Of a DNA stretch of 27,789 bases, positions 19,527 to 27,789 are shown piece by piece. The position numbers were made by a program, and so were the translations under genes. The stretch lies in NCBI GenBank assembly GCA_003427395.1, contig BFEA01000435.1, positions 635,007-662,795 on the forward strand, in the 5' to 3' direction. The notes beneath the pieces are model-generated. The model was not told the origin of the DNA and made no database searches. It saw only the letters and a list, made by a program, of their open reading frames with translations. This DNA is from Chara braunii. Lineage: Eukaryota; Streptophyta; Charophyceae; Charales; Characeae. How positions within the stretch are numbered: the stretch's first letter is position 1; each line of letters begins with the position of its first letter.

Positions 19527-19680
19527 CTTTTTTTTTTTTTTTTTTTTTTTTGAAAGACAAGGCTTCAATCTATTTGTGGGGAGCAGCACGTGCTGGGAAC
19601 CGGGCCCAGCGTCCCATATGGAAATTTACATAGAATTTTGAAAGTTTGAGATACCGGGGCCATTACCCGGCTTTGGCTAA
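19527..19680 (-). mobile_element. Possible retroposon 3' tail, minus orientation
   Basis: A T run of more than 20 bases near 19527-19551 is followed on the plus strand by TGAAAGACAAGGCTTCAATC and a conserved 32-bp segment at 19648-19679. The same segment, GAGATACC-GGGCC--TTACCCGGCTT-GGCTA with three substitutions, recurs at 20235-20266. Read on the minus strand this is a conserved segment followed by a poly-A end, as expected for the 3' end of a LINE or SINE. No coding part is recognisable. Confidence 0.4.
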
Positions 19681-19789
19681 GAAAATTTTGAACCAGTTTA
19701 ACTTAGAAAATTACTACGACAAACTTCAGAAAAGAGGTCTGGCAACAACAAAACACGCCACCACAGAGGTCCTACAAATGCTATGTGGA

Positions 19790-20680
19790 TCCTTGACAAC
19801 CCTTCTAAAACTCTCCAGCACTGTCTTACTCCCTGCCAGGCCCTTCCAGGCCTCACACTCCCACCCTGCTGGGTTACAGGGCAACACGACTTACCCCAGC
19901 TCCGACCAGCATTGTCTCAGCAGCAACCCTTGGTTGTCCCTTGGAATGCCCACCCCAAAGCATCCCCAGATCTCTCTACCAGGCCTCACACTCCTGCATC
20001 AGCAGGTTACAGGGCAACACCCCAGCACCGGCCAGCGTCGTTCTGGCATCGAACAGCCGCAGATCACTGAGTATATCAGCAATGGAGCCATCTAAGATGA
20101 GTTGCTAGGAGTCCCCAAAATCCTAAATCATTCTTAAGACCCCCTTGGCAACCATGGACAACCAACCAAACCTTGGATCTTCTTTTTTCCTATTGAAAAT
20201 GAAAAATTTATGAGAAATTTATGGAAAGATCCTTGAGATACCAGGGCCCTTACCCGGCTTCGGCTACGATAGACAACTATGTAATGTACACAAGAACACT
20301 AAAATTCTTGTGTCCCCCAAGGCTTGGATCAAAGAAGCATTCTGAACGAAAGACCATCTGCCTGGGGCCTTTCAGCAGCCCCAACCTACCTGCCTCACCC
20401 CTGTATCCCAATGCCCAATCTCTACCCGCCCTCATGCCCCCAACTGCTAGGTCACAGAGTGGCGCGACCCANCCCAGAAANCCCCCACCTNCTAGGCCAC
20501 AGGGCAAAGCGACCCGCCCCGGCTCCGGCCAGCATCGACTAGGCACCAACTCACCCAAAGACAGTAGAGTGCCTTCCACCCTTGACAACTCCCCAGTTCT
20601 CTCTACCAGTTCTCATGCCCTCGAGTTACAGGGCAGTGCGACCAAGCCCCAGTGTGTCAGCTCATAAAACCTTCAACCAT
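19790..20680. repeat. Diverged CT-rich satellite with a TTACAGGGCA core
   Basis: A repeated theme, CTGCTGGGTTACAGGGCAAC, with CCCCAGCTCCGGCCAGCATCG following, appears in variants near 19867, 19999, 20444, 20491 and 20618. Three N positions (20472-20491) lie in it. Plus-strand open frames (19646-20095 and 20221-20667) translate to P/S/T/H-rich repeat text with no domain. Confidence 0.6.
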
Positions 20681-20740
20681 AGCCAACACAGAAAAAGTTT
20701 CGTAAGCGCACGCGCTGAAGTCGTGAAAGCACGCTGGCGA

Positions 20741-20794
20741 TTACCCGACATGTTTCGGCTGGTCCGCCAGAGTACCAGCCATCGTCAGGGGTAA
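20741..20794 (-). ncRNA. Hammerhead-ribozyme-like motif (type I layout)
   Basis: Reading the minus strand from 20794: TTACCC, then core CTGACGA, then a spare T, then GGCTGG, a 12-nt loop, CCAGCC, GAAA, CATGTC, and GGGTAA. TTACCC pairs perfectly with GGGTAA (stem I, 6 bp). GGCTGG pairs perfectly with CCAGCC (stem II, 6 bp). The A and C after GAA pair with the GT before the cleavage-site C, giving the minimal stem III. Core positions CUGANGA, GAAA and the NUH site (GUC) are all present. The deviation is the unpaired U between the core and stem II. Penelope-like elements are known to carry hammerheads in their terminal repeats, often with a very short stem III. A decayed Penelope-like element lies just downstream, but on the other strand. 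Confidence 0.55.
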
Positions 20795-20928
20795 GGGAGC
20801 TAGGAGAGTTTTTGAGACAATAGGTAGGGAGGCAGTCTTACCCTAAAAAAAATGGAACAACTAATGGCTGGCTGAGATTGCAACTACTGTGTGTGTTTGG
20901 AACCTGGCCTCTACAACAACCTGGCCTT

Positions 20929-20953
20929 CAAAAAAAAAAAAAGAAAAAAAAAA
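20929..20953 (+). repeat. A-rich tract
   Basis: A13 G A10, following CCTGGCCTTC. It could be the poly-A end of an unidentified plus-strand retroposon, or a simple homopolymer. Confidence 0.5.
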
Positions 20954-21535
20954 TTGTAGTTCTGTATCAAGGAGCCAGCACACGCATAGTACACATGAAT
21001 GAGAGATTGGGCTGGCTGCAGAAGGCCGTACGCGGATCCGATGCAGGATGGTTTAGCCAATCGGAACTTCGGAGAGAATGTGGCAGGTGTGTGCAAGCGA
21101 AGGCTGTGGGTATTAATTGAGGGCAAGACCAGGACGACCCTCATACGCTCGTGGGTGGTAAGTGTAGGTGGGCCGCAATGTGCTGGGTATGCGGCATGCT
21201 TCTTGATGAGACCGGTGCGCACCCGGTTGAAACGTAGAGGAATGCGTGCACGTTTTTCCGAGCATGTGTACACGCCGATGCTTGTTTGAAATATACTGAT
21301 TTGCGTGTAAAGGACAATAATTGGCCATTGCTTGTCTTCTATCTTTATGGAAGCGTAGCAACCGAGTGAGAGGTGACACTTACATTGGTGGCTACATCGA
21401 CATTGGGTGGTTAGATATTGGTAGTGGTGCTGATAAGCGTGACTGGAAGTAGACGAGTTTGAGTGGCAGAAGACGCTGTTAGAAGAGCGGAGGCAGATAT
21501 TAGCGGTAATAAACCAAGACAAGAAGATAAGTGCA
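20954..21535. other. 5' flank of the Penelope-like element, no gene
   Basis: Unique sequence directly upstream of the CCHC reading frame, probably its 5' untranslated or terminal-repeat region. A hammerhead-like fold with a mutated core lies at about 21195-21266. A minus-strand frame across 20911-21522 is open for 203 codons but has no domain, and I treat it as spurious. Confidence 0.35.
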
Positions 21536-22270
21536 ATGTCAACGCCGAACAGGGGTAGGGGCTAGTTCAACTGTGGAGAAACTGGCCACTTTGCAAGGGA
21601 CTACCCCGCTGGAGGTAGCTCAAGCACTCCCCAGCAGCAGCAGCAGCAGCAGCAGCAGGGCGCGTTTGTTAATAACACCGTGTACTGGCAGAATAGGCGT
21701 GAGCTTGAAGATGAAGTAAAGACTATGAAGGAATGGATGGAGATGAAGTTGAGATAGGAACAAGAGAAAATGGATATTAAGAAGCGGGAAGAGGAAGAAA
21801 AGGTGAGAAGAGAAGAGGAACAGAGGAGGCTTCGACAGGAACAAGAACGCAGACAAACAGAGTTGAGAAGACTCAACGAGGAGACTGAGTTATGGATCAT
21901 CTCTACCGTAGCAAGGAAAATGCATCACTTCAGAGCGGAAATTCGTAATGACATACAGATGGCACTGACAGCCAGATCGAGGACCCCCAAAGAGAAGGGG
22001 AAAGGAGAGGTGAAGTCATTGGATGACCATGCTGCTGACGAACTTCTGAAGTACCTGCAAGGAGAGATTGTTGAGAGCTCCCAAGAGGGTGAGGAGCATG
22101 GGAGGTGGTTTTTCACCCGAAAGAATAGAGGACAGAGAACAGCGAGAAGGACGGGGTCACCGGAAGAGACAGATGATGGGGGAGAAGTGACGCCGAAATC
22201 AGAGAAGCAAAGTGCGAACGCAAAAGGACAAGTAGTGGACAAAAAAGTTCCGGCAACCTGCAACCCATGA
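21536..22270 (+). pseudogene. Gag-like/ORF N-terminus: broken CCHC zinc knuckle, poly-Q, coiled coil
   Basis: From ATG 21536 the reading is MSTPNRGRG, TAG (21563-21565), then FNCGETGHFARDYP, a zinc knuckle whose first and last cysteines are lost (the usual form is CxxCxxxxHxxxxC; only the second Cys and the His remain). Next come nine CAG codons (21632-21658), NTVYWQNRRELEDEVKTMKE, TAG (21755-21757), and a long Glu/Arg/Lys coiled coil (21770-21890, for example EEEEKVRREEEQRRLRQEQE). A less biased part (ETELWIISTVARKMHHFRAE) and a hydrophilic tail ending at TGA 22268-22270 follow. All of it is one frame. A knuckle followed by a coiled coil suggests RNA or nucleic-acid binding and self-association, as in gag-like or ORF1-like proteins. 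I assign it to the Penelope-like element by position. It could instead be part of an unrelated retroelement. Confidence 0.65.
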
Positions 22271-22271
22271 C

Positions 22272-24076
22272 ACAGGATCTTTCTCAGGAACAAAAAGATA
22301 TTCATGAACGGTCCTTAAGTTTGGATGAAATATGGACAGCAAATGGATGAGGACAAAACTCTAGGAGTAGATGGACTTCCTAAAGAGTTTTGGGAAACCA
22401 TGTGGCCAGTTTTCGCATCCGATCTGATGGAGTTCTTTGATTCAATACAAGAATTAGGTCTGATGGGGGAATTTGTGGGTCAGGGCATTCTCATTCTCTT
22501 ACATAAAAAAGGAGATAAAACAAACATCAGGAACTATAGACCAATCACTTTGCTTTCTGTTGTGTACAAAATGTTAGCTTAAGCGCTAGCCAATCGTTTG
22601 ATTCCAGTAATGACTGACATCATTCACCCTTCGCAAACGGGTTTTATTAATGGTAGGCATATTCAAGACAACATTTTGCTTATTAACGAGATGGTTAAAC
22701 TGTCCAGACAATCCAAAAAATATGCAGTCGTCATTTTCATAGATTTTGAAAAAGTTTATGACCACGTAGATTGGTGTTTTTTGGAGGCTTGTCAAGTGAA
22801 AATGAATTTTGGCCCCAATTTCTGAAAATGGATTCGTATTCTTCATACTAATGCTATGACTAGAATCCAGGTAAATGGTCTTCTCTCTCCAGAGTTCAAC
22901 CTACAACGGTCGGTGAGGCAAGGAGACTCCCTGACGCCATTCCTTTTTGTTATCATTATGGAAGCACTAGGAGCTAACCTTAGGGCTAACAGTAATTTAA
23001 AGCGTTTGCGCATCTCTGGTATCCTAGAGGAAGTTATTCCATATGACCTTACGGTTATGGCGGACGCGACAAATGACAATATGGTAGAAATTCAAGCCTT
23101 GATGGACAAATTTTCATAAGTCTCAGATATGGTGGTCAATTGGGGCAATAAAACTCAAGAGTGGTGGATTCATTCCGCTGGGGATAGGCCCCTAGAACAC
23201 CCTAGAGTGAGATGGTTGCCACTTGAAGCCCCATTTCGCATTCTTGGGGTTTCCTTTACGGCAGTTGGGAAACCCATAACTCATGGTGAATGGGTGTCAA
23301 AACCGGCGATTGACAAGATGAACCAGTGGAAGAACAAGCATACTTCCATTTTTGGAAGAACACTTATCATCAACTATGTTATTCAGGCATCCATTTGGTA
23401 TAAATCGACACTGTGGTCCATAAGTAATGCACGTACTAAACTCCTACAGAAGCAGGTCACAACGTTTCTACGGAGGGGGAATCATGAACAGGATAAGATA
23501 ATCCCTAGAGTAGCCTGACGTTTTTTTATTCAACCCAAATCTAGAAGGGTCTAGGGATTCTTGATCCAATCTGCAGTACCAAGCCTTTGCTATACAATGG
23601 ATAAAAAGTTAATTTTATCTAATGATAAACCATGGCAGGTAATGACACTTGAACAAATTCGTAGACTAGCCCCACTCTCAAATGAGGACATACATCCGCT
23701 CTCATGGATTGAAGATCGTTTTTGGATTATCCCCAGGGCCAAGGTAGGGGGAAGTAGAGAAGGAGAAAGGGAGGAAGCAAGGAGGGATTTGGTCCTAGAC
23801 AATCTATGAGTAACTCTGCTGAGAATATGGAGACGTCTACCATTACCGGATAGACCTTTTACGACCAGATATGAGGAGATCCTCCGGCAACCACTTTTTG
23901 GTAAATAGATGGATCACAGACCTAAATGGATGTATTTTCAACAGATCTTCCCCACCATGGAGTTAGTGGGTAAAAAAGGGAATTACACGTATCAAGGACA
24001 TATGAGATTTAAGGATAAAAGATTAGAAATCAGGGGAACAACTGAGGCAACACCTCCGATATGCTCATCGTCTTAA
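22272..24076 (+). pseudogene. LINE ORF2 reverse transcriptase, nonsense-riddled
   Basis: After one frameshift near 22338 a single frame runs 22340-24073 with seven stops: 22580 TAA, 22823 TGA, 23117 TAA, 23516 TGA, 23552 TAG, 23807 TGA, 23906 TAG. RT motifs are in order: LGVDGLPKEFW; HKKGDKTNIRNYRPITLLS; HPSQTGFINGRHIQDNILL; FIDFEKVYDHVDW with the motif-A aspartate at 22742-22744; VRQGDSLTPFLF; then VMADATND (23054 on) where Y/F-A-D-D is expected, so the second catalytic aspartate is Ala. The thumb part reads APFRILGVSF and FGRTLIINYVIQASIWY, typical of plant LINEs. The enzyme would copy its own RNA at nicked target DNA (target-primed reverse transcription). Stops and the active-site change rule out function. 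Confidence 0.9.
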
Positions 24077-24355
24077 TACAAGTCTAGACCAGATCATATT
24101 CTCCATACCCTTAGCTTGGGTCGCAGCCCTCAAGAGAAGGCCCAGGATTAACAAAGGAGACTAGGTGGTAGGGGTCCAGACAAATGGACATAAGGCATTA
24201 AGACAGGTGGTCCATATGACCGAGCAGGGAGCTTTAGTGAGCACTTGCAAAACAAATAGAGACTTTTTCTTGATCCACTCTTCATCAGATCCTGTTTGTC
24301 TGTTTCCAGTATCACATATGTATCGAATCAGGGTCCTCTTCATCTCCTCAATCAA

Positions 24356-24821
24356 AGGATGAAGGGATTTTCATCCGGAAATACCAATCCCGGAGCTTCC
24401 AATTGACCCTGAAGAATGGGTCTGATAAACCACCAAGAAAGGACAACCCAGAACATTACAATCCCTGTCGGCAAAAGCGGTCTATTGTTTAATGAGACCA
24501 AAAGTGGATATTTTTGCAATCCTCTAGGGAAGATGGGTCAGACATCTAAATCTGGATATGAACATAATTAAAAATATATATATATATGTTTTTTAAATTA
24601 GACAACGCCCAGCTAAATTTTCATCGCTGCAGTGGCAGATTGCGCATCGTTGTCTGCCTACTAATGACTGAATCATTGACCACTCCTCATTGGAACAAAA
24701 GGGTTTAGCCCTATCTTGGTGCAAATCATGTGTTTTAAATTATCCTGGGAAGAAATGTAGGAAAACTATTGAACACATCTTTATACAATGCCCTGGTTCG
24801 GTTCTATTATGTAGAAGATGA
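24356..24821 (+). pseudogene. LINE ORF2 C-terminal zf-RVT-like domain, broken
   Basis: In a different frame from the RT part, the reading GQPRTLQSLSAKAVYCLMRP is followed, after a TATATA tract (24571-24586), by RQRPAKFSSLQWQIAHRCLP (24600 on), then KSCVLNYPGKKC and IEHIFIQCPGS. The Trp-x-x-x-His-x-x-LPT segment followed by C-x-x-C-like and H-x-x-x-x-C (HIFIQC) elements matches the zf-RVT domain at the end of plant LINE ORF2. In-frame stops at 24420, 24423, 24525, 24594, 24660 and 24819 show decay. The reading continues weakly to about 25010 (IGRKAVVWVLWYKR) in another frame. Confidence 0.75.
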
Positions 24822-25649
24822 GACTATGTTTGAAGGGAACTTACTGGGTTGGAGTGGCCCTGGAACTGGAAAGTCATTCTTGTAGGGCATTGGGTTCCAC
24901 AAAATATCACACTAACGACTTTTCAATCAGACTTTTTTTAGATTGGTAGGAAAGCAGTGGTATGGGTCCTATGGTACAAAAGATGTGTACTGGAAAGGGA
25001 AAAATGTAATATTAGAAGGATCTGAAATTTCGGAATATATTGTTCATTTTCTACAAAGTAAAATCATAGCTTATTGGGAAGTGCTAAGCTCTAAATTATA
25101 AAAATCACAACGAAAGAAGGATATTCAACTTTTAATTCAAGGAATTTGTCTTGGACTGGTTGGGGGGTGCAGGACAGAGGAGTCTGAGAGAAGTGACGTG
25201 GTCAGGGGGAGAAGGGAGAGAAGTTCCCTTTAAAAGGGACTTCCAGCTCTGCTTCAAGAATTGGTTTTCAGTGAGACCAGGACCCTCTCTCAGGGACCCC
25301 AGGGAATTTGCAGATCCGTTTCCCCCATCACATCTAGCATTGGTGGAGATACCGTAACCAATTTGAGGGTGCTAATGGATGGTAATTTTAAGCAGTAAGA
25401 AAGTAATGTTTTTTGATGTAACTGCTTGGTATGTGAGGCTTAATCTGACGGCTTTTTAAAGCTGAAGAGACAGATATCTTTCTGATAGTGTTTTCACATT
25501 TTTCTGTAGTTTTCGGGTCCCTTTGGGTCTCGTACAAAGCAAAACCGGGTAAGGCTCCCAGGCATTGTCTCATCCGGGTAGATTGCGAGGTCCCCGGCCT
25601 CGATGATACTTTTTGAATATCAGCCTTGGGCACAGGGCCATCTTTTTTC
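24822..25649 (+). other. LINE 3' end and untranslated region
   Basis: No long frame is conserved here. The stretch lies between the last LINE coding motif and the poly-A tract and is interpreted as the 3' part of the LINE. A plus frame at 25151-25357 (DWLGGAGQRSLREVTWSG) shows no domain. Confidence 0.5.
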
Positions 25650-25670
25650 AAAAAAAAAAAAAAAAAAAAG

Positions 25671-25991
25671 AGGGAAGGAGTGATAGAATATGTGTTCAAC
25701 GTCAGGAAGAAATACTCGGAGATGATAGCGTAGGAGATCAAGAAACTCTGCATGAAGGAGAGACTAGACTACGTCGACAAAGAACAAGGAGTCAGAGAAC
25801 TGGTCCGTGTGAGGACAAGGTTGGTGTACAAAGGATGGCTAAATGAAGAAAAGTCGACGGACAACACAGGGGATGGCGCTAACCTGGATGAGATCAATGA
25901 GGAGTATTACTCCGATTGATGGTGTTTGCCCTCAGATGCGGAAGTGTGGGACAACATGGGAAGACTGTTGAGGTTACGAGGTGAGATCTGA
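25671..25991 (+). pseudogene. Penelope-like element, linker upstream of GIY-YIG
   Basis: Directly after the LINE poly-A, one frame reads VIEYVFNVRKKYSEMIA, TAG (25731-25733), EIKKLCMKERLDYVDKEQ, ELVRVRTRLVYKGWLNEE, a short acidic stretch, TGA (25917-25919), and SDAEVWDNMGRLLRLRG, before the frame changes near 25980. It is helical and charged, with no catalytic motif. Its value is positional: it is coding-like sequence that starts abruptly at the LINE end, as expected if the LINE landed inside this gene. Confidence 0.5.
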
Positions 25992-26514
25992 GGGCTTACA
26001 GGCTGCAAAAATACGACTCTCGATTGAGAAAGCATTGACAGTTTGTCTTGTGTACCTAACTAAGTGGGGTAAGATCCCGTGGGCAGACAAGGTGCTGGAC
26101 TTAACACCTCGGAACCACGATTTTCTCCTTTTTAAGCAGCCAGTAGTGTATTGTCTGTTGTCGCCCTAGTGTAAGAAGATTTACGTTGGGCAGACAGTGA
26201 GGGGGCCAGCAAAGAGATGGTGGGAGCATATCAAGTGTGCGACCAACGGTGACAAAGGAAGGTCATCGAATTTATATAATTGGTTGCATCGTTTCGGATG
26301 GGCGAAGTACATTATTCGTCGTATTGCAACGACGCAGACCACCGGGCTTAGAGCGCTTGAGACCACGGTTATCAAGCGATTGTCCCCCGCATTGAACAAG
26401 GTAGGTATAAGAAAGAAAGGGAAGACGGGAAACAAACTGGGGAAAAGAGAGAGGGAGGGACAACGAGCAGAGAAGAACTTGGAGCGGTGGAGGTTTTTCG
26501 AAAGAAGTCCCTGA
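25981..26514 (+). pseudogene. GIY-YIG endonuclease domain of a Penelope-like element
   Basis: One frame, with a single TAG at 26167-26169. The GIY position is VVYC (26143-26154) and the YIG position is YVG (26182-26190), followed by QTVRGPAKRWWEHI with Arg (26215-26217) and His (26227-26229). The catalytic Glu lies in LETTVIKRLSPALNK (Glu codon 26359-26361), with the usual P-x-L-N ending. Cysteines lie between the two half-motifs (26152 and 26170), and histidines at 26227 and 26287 could complete a CCHH zinc site, a feature I recall for the N-terminal GIY-YIG domains of Penelope-like elements. The domain nicks DNA to start target-primed integration. A basic tail (KKGKTGNKLGKRERE) follows. All key residues remain; the stop and the frameshifts on both sides inactivate it. 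Confidence 0.85.
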
Positions 26515-27265
26515 TCACTTTCAGCCTGCAAGGTGAAAGGGAGACGAACACAAGCCTCAGGAAAGCCATAGAATGCGCAAGTAAACGGGGTAGAACGACT
26601 TGCATAGTGAGTAGTGGTGGGCAAATTTGGGGAGAGAATTGGGCAGCGACTAAAAGGGTGTATGGCGCAACCTCAGTCGTGCACAATGGCAAAACAGTAG
26701 CCTTAGCGCAAGCTAGATGCCTAAGTGAGGAGGGAGGAAGATTCTGGTTCAAGATTAATGGAGGCGGGTAAGCTGATGCAGTTATACTCTAGCGCAGGTG
26801 CTTTCCCGATAAAGGAGACGAGGAGAAAAATCAAAGATATGATCGGTAGAGTGATCGACCAGAAGGAGGGGGTGAACATCAGAAGGAAGACAATAGTGTC
26901 TCTCAGGTATGACAAAGAGATAAGGAGAAGGGAAGTGAGAGCAGTCATGGAGAGATAGATTCGTGAAACAAGTTTGTAGAGTGCGGCTGGTTTGGAGCTG
27001 CAACAGATCGGTGGCGAGCGTACTCTGTAACCACAGGGTAGCAGCAAAGATAGGTGTTGGAAAGTGTACGTGCGCCGAATTCGACTTGGATAGAGTTGAT
27101 GGACACTTACATACCAGAATCACTGAAGTCCAAGGTATCAAGCAGCAAATCTGCAACGGGAAGAACATCACCAAGCCGACAAGAAAGACGGGGAAGACCG
27201 AGCTCAGGGCGAGAGTCTTCGCATCACTGAAGTTAGCACTGGGAGCGAATTTGGAAGTCAAGGAA
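26487..27265 (+). pseudogene. Penelope-like element, region between nuclease and RT, multiple frameshifts
   Basis: Three frames take turns: 26487-26770 (KSLITFSLQGERETNTSLRK, SSGGQIWGENWAATKRVYGA), 26725-26958 (LMQLYSSAGAFPIKETRRKI, IVSLRYDKEIRRREVRAVME), and 26963-27265 (CTCAEFDLDRVDGHLHTRIT). Each is non-repetitive and reads like a real protein. There is no motif I can name. The position between GIY-YIG and the RT and the steady plus orientation place it in the same element. Confidence 0.5.
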
Positions 27266-27789
27266 TAAGAGTTTCGGGTGGAAGATTGCTTTGCTAAAGG
27301 AGTGGGCAATGATTGGGCAGTCGAGGAAGAAGAGGTGAAGCAACTGAAATGGAAATTCCGGCAGCTGGTCATTACTCAAGTGGACAAAAATCCTGGAGAG
27401 TTAGTGCTGATGTGCCCGTCGACATATTAGCGTGCCCTCAAGGAGATGTTCATTTATAACAGTGCTTACGTACGCGCCAGTGGAGATGAAACCGCAATCC
27501 TGACGGAGATGCGGGCCGAATATAAAACAGGAGGAGTGGAGACGGTGGCTGCTTGGAACGGGAACGGCCGAATAGGCAACGCATACGTATTGCCGAACGA
27601 TCTCAACAAGTGGAGACCTATTGCGCCCGTGATACGGAGCCAACAAGGACAGGGAGCGGGAGATTGGTCAGGGCGCTCAATGCTTTGCTCGCGCGGCTTC
27701 CTGCTGCTGAGCATTTCAACATAGGTGCGACGACACAGCTGAAGGAAAACCTCAGGATGATCGAGGAAAATCATGGTTGCAAGAAAGAA
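27266..27789 (+). pseudogene. Penelope-like reverse transcriptase, N-terminal part, cut by the window edge
   Basis: After TAA 27266-27268 the same frame continues with a charged segment (EEEEVKQLKWKFRQLVITQ), then VDKNPGELVLMCPSTY, TAG (27428-27430), RALKEMFIYNSAYVRA, and the RT1-like motif YVLPNDLNKWRPIAP (Arg-Pro-Ile codons 27614-27622). Near 27660 the frame changes and RALNALLARLPAAEHFNIGA continues toward the edge. The DK-N-P-G--VL-C segment and the R-x-x-LN-x-LL-x-x-LP-x-x-HF segment fit Penelope-like RTs, which are related to telomerase. The catalytic aspartate motifs should lie beyond 27789. Confidence 0.7.

Larger units (their letters stand above)
22265..25669 (+). mobile_element. 5'-truncated LINE (non-LTR retrotransposon) with poly-A tail
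   Basis: The element starts within or just before DLSQEQKDIHERSLSLDE, the segment that normally precedes the RT fingers in LINE ORF2, so the endonuclease and ORF1 are missing. RT, thumb and C-terminal zinc-knuckle-like (zf-RVT) regions follow, then a 3' untranslated part, and A20 at 25650-25669. The sequence right of the poly-A resumes the coding-like reading of the Penelope-like element. I could not find a clear target-site duplication: the sequence after the poly-A (GAGGGAAGGAG) has no obvious match at 22250-22270, so the exact left junction is uncertain. Confidence 0.7.
21536..27789 (+). mobile_element. Penelope-like element with N-terminal GIY-YIG, decayed, right end beyond the window
   Basis: Plus-strand pieces in order: a CCHC-knuckle and coiled-coil reading (21536-22270), an interruption by a LINE (about 22265-25669), a helical Lys/Arg/Glu-rich linker (25671-25980), a GIY-YIG endonuclease (26143-26400), a connecting region (26487-27265), and the first part of a reverse transcriptase (about 27266-27789). 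A nuclease placed before the RT is the permuted order described for green-lineage Penelope-like elements (the Dryad and Chlamys groups). Frames change several times and at least seven in-frame stops are present, so this copy is dead. That the left and right pieces are one element is inference from the direct resumption of a charged coding-like reading after the LINE poly-A tract. Confidence 0.6.

Noticed and set aside
20911-21522. A 203-codon minus-strand frame
   Set aside because: It has no recognisable domain, runs into a poly-A/T tract at one end and lies antisense to the 5' flank of the Penelope-like element.
26372-27372. Minus-strand frames opposite the Penelope-like element
   Set aside because: They are antisense shadows of coding-like plus-strand readings that carry the recognisable motifs.

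Overview
The window is eukaryotic and repeat-dominated. It has long micro- and minisatellite fields, a scaffold gap (N at 11683-12434) and several decayed mobile elements with retroelement domains, but no intact host gene, rRNA or functional tRNA. The element types (a plant-type LINE with a zf-RVT tail, a Penelope-like element with GIY-YIG ahead of the RT, a plant Copia-like primer site) suggest the green lineage. A streptophyte alga such as a charophyte is my best guess, but this is inference.

Layout. 1-1112: CCT-rich then AGG-rich simple repeats that switch strand asymmetry near 870. 1113-2440: (AATC)n/(GATT)n arrays embedded in a larger tandem unit. 2441-5500: a higher-order minisatellite built from CTG-rich motifs and a 34-bp unit that is itself an inverted repeat. 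5713-13386: a plus-strand coding block, probably one large mobile or selfish element. It carries, in order, a Cys/His-containing N-terminal region, an acidic and basic low-complexity linker, a ParB-like domain, a beta-class-like DNA amino-methyltransferase, a charged tail, the gap, and a Ulp1/SENP-type (C48) protease. Eight in-frame stops and a 49-bp tandem duplication break it. 13387-19520: mostly non-coding, with minisatellites, a possible reversed Copia-like primer-binding site, a tRNA-like A/B-box relic and short duplications. 19527-20800: a retroposon-like tail, a diverged CT-rich satellite and, on the minus strand, a hammerhead-ribozyme-like motif. 21536-27789: a Penelope-like element (CCHC knuckle, coiled coil, GIY-YIG nuclease, start of the RT) that runs off the right edge and appears to be split by a 5'-truncated LINE (about 22265-25669, ending in poly-A).

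The most interesting content is the ParB-methyltransferase-Ulp1 block. The ParB plus methyltransferase pairing is familiar from bacteriophages and prophages. Here it lies upstream of a eukaryotic-type SUMO-protease-like domain, in the same orientation. The second is the Penelope-like element with N-terminal GIY-YIG and the hammerhead motif near it. All protein assignments come from reading motifs by eye; no database search was possible.
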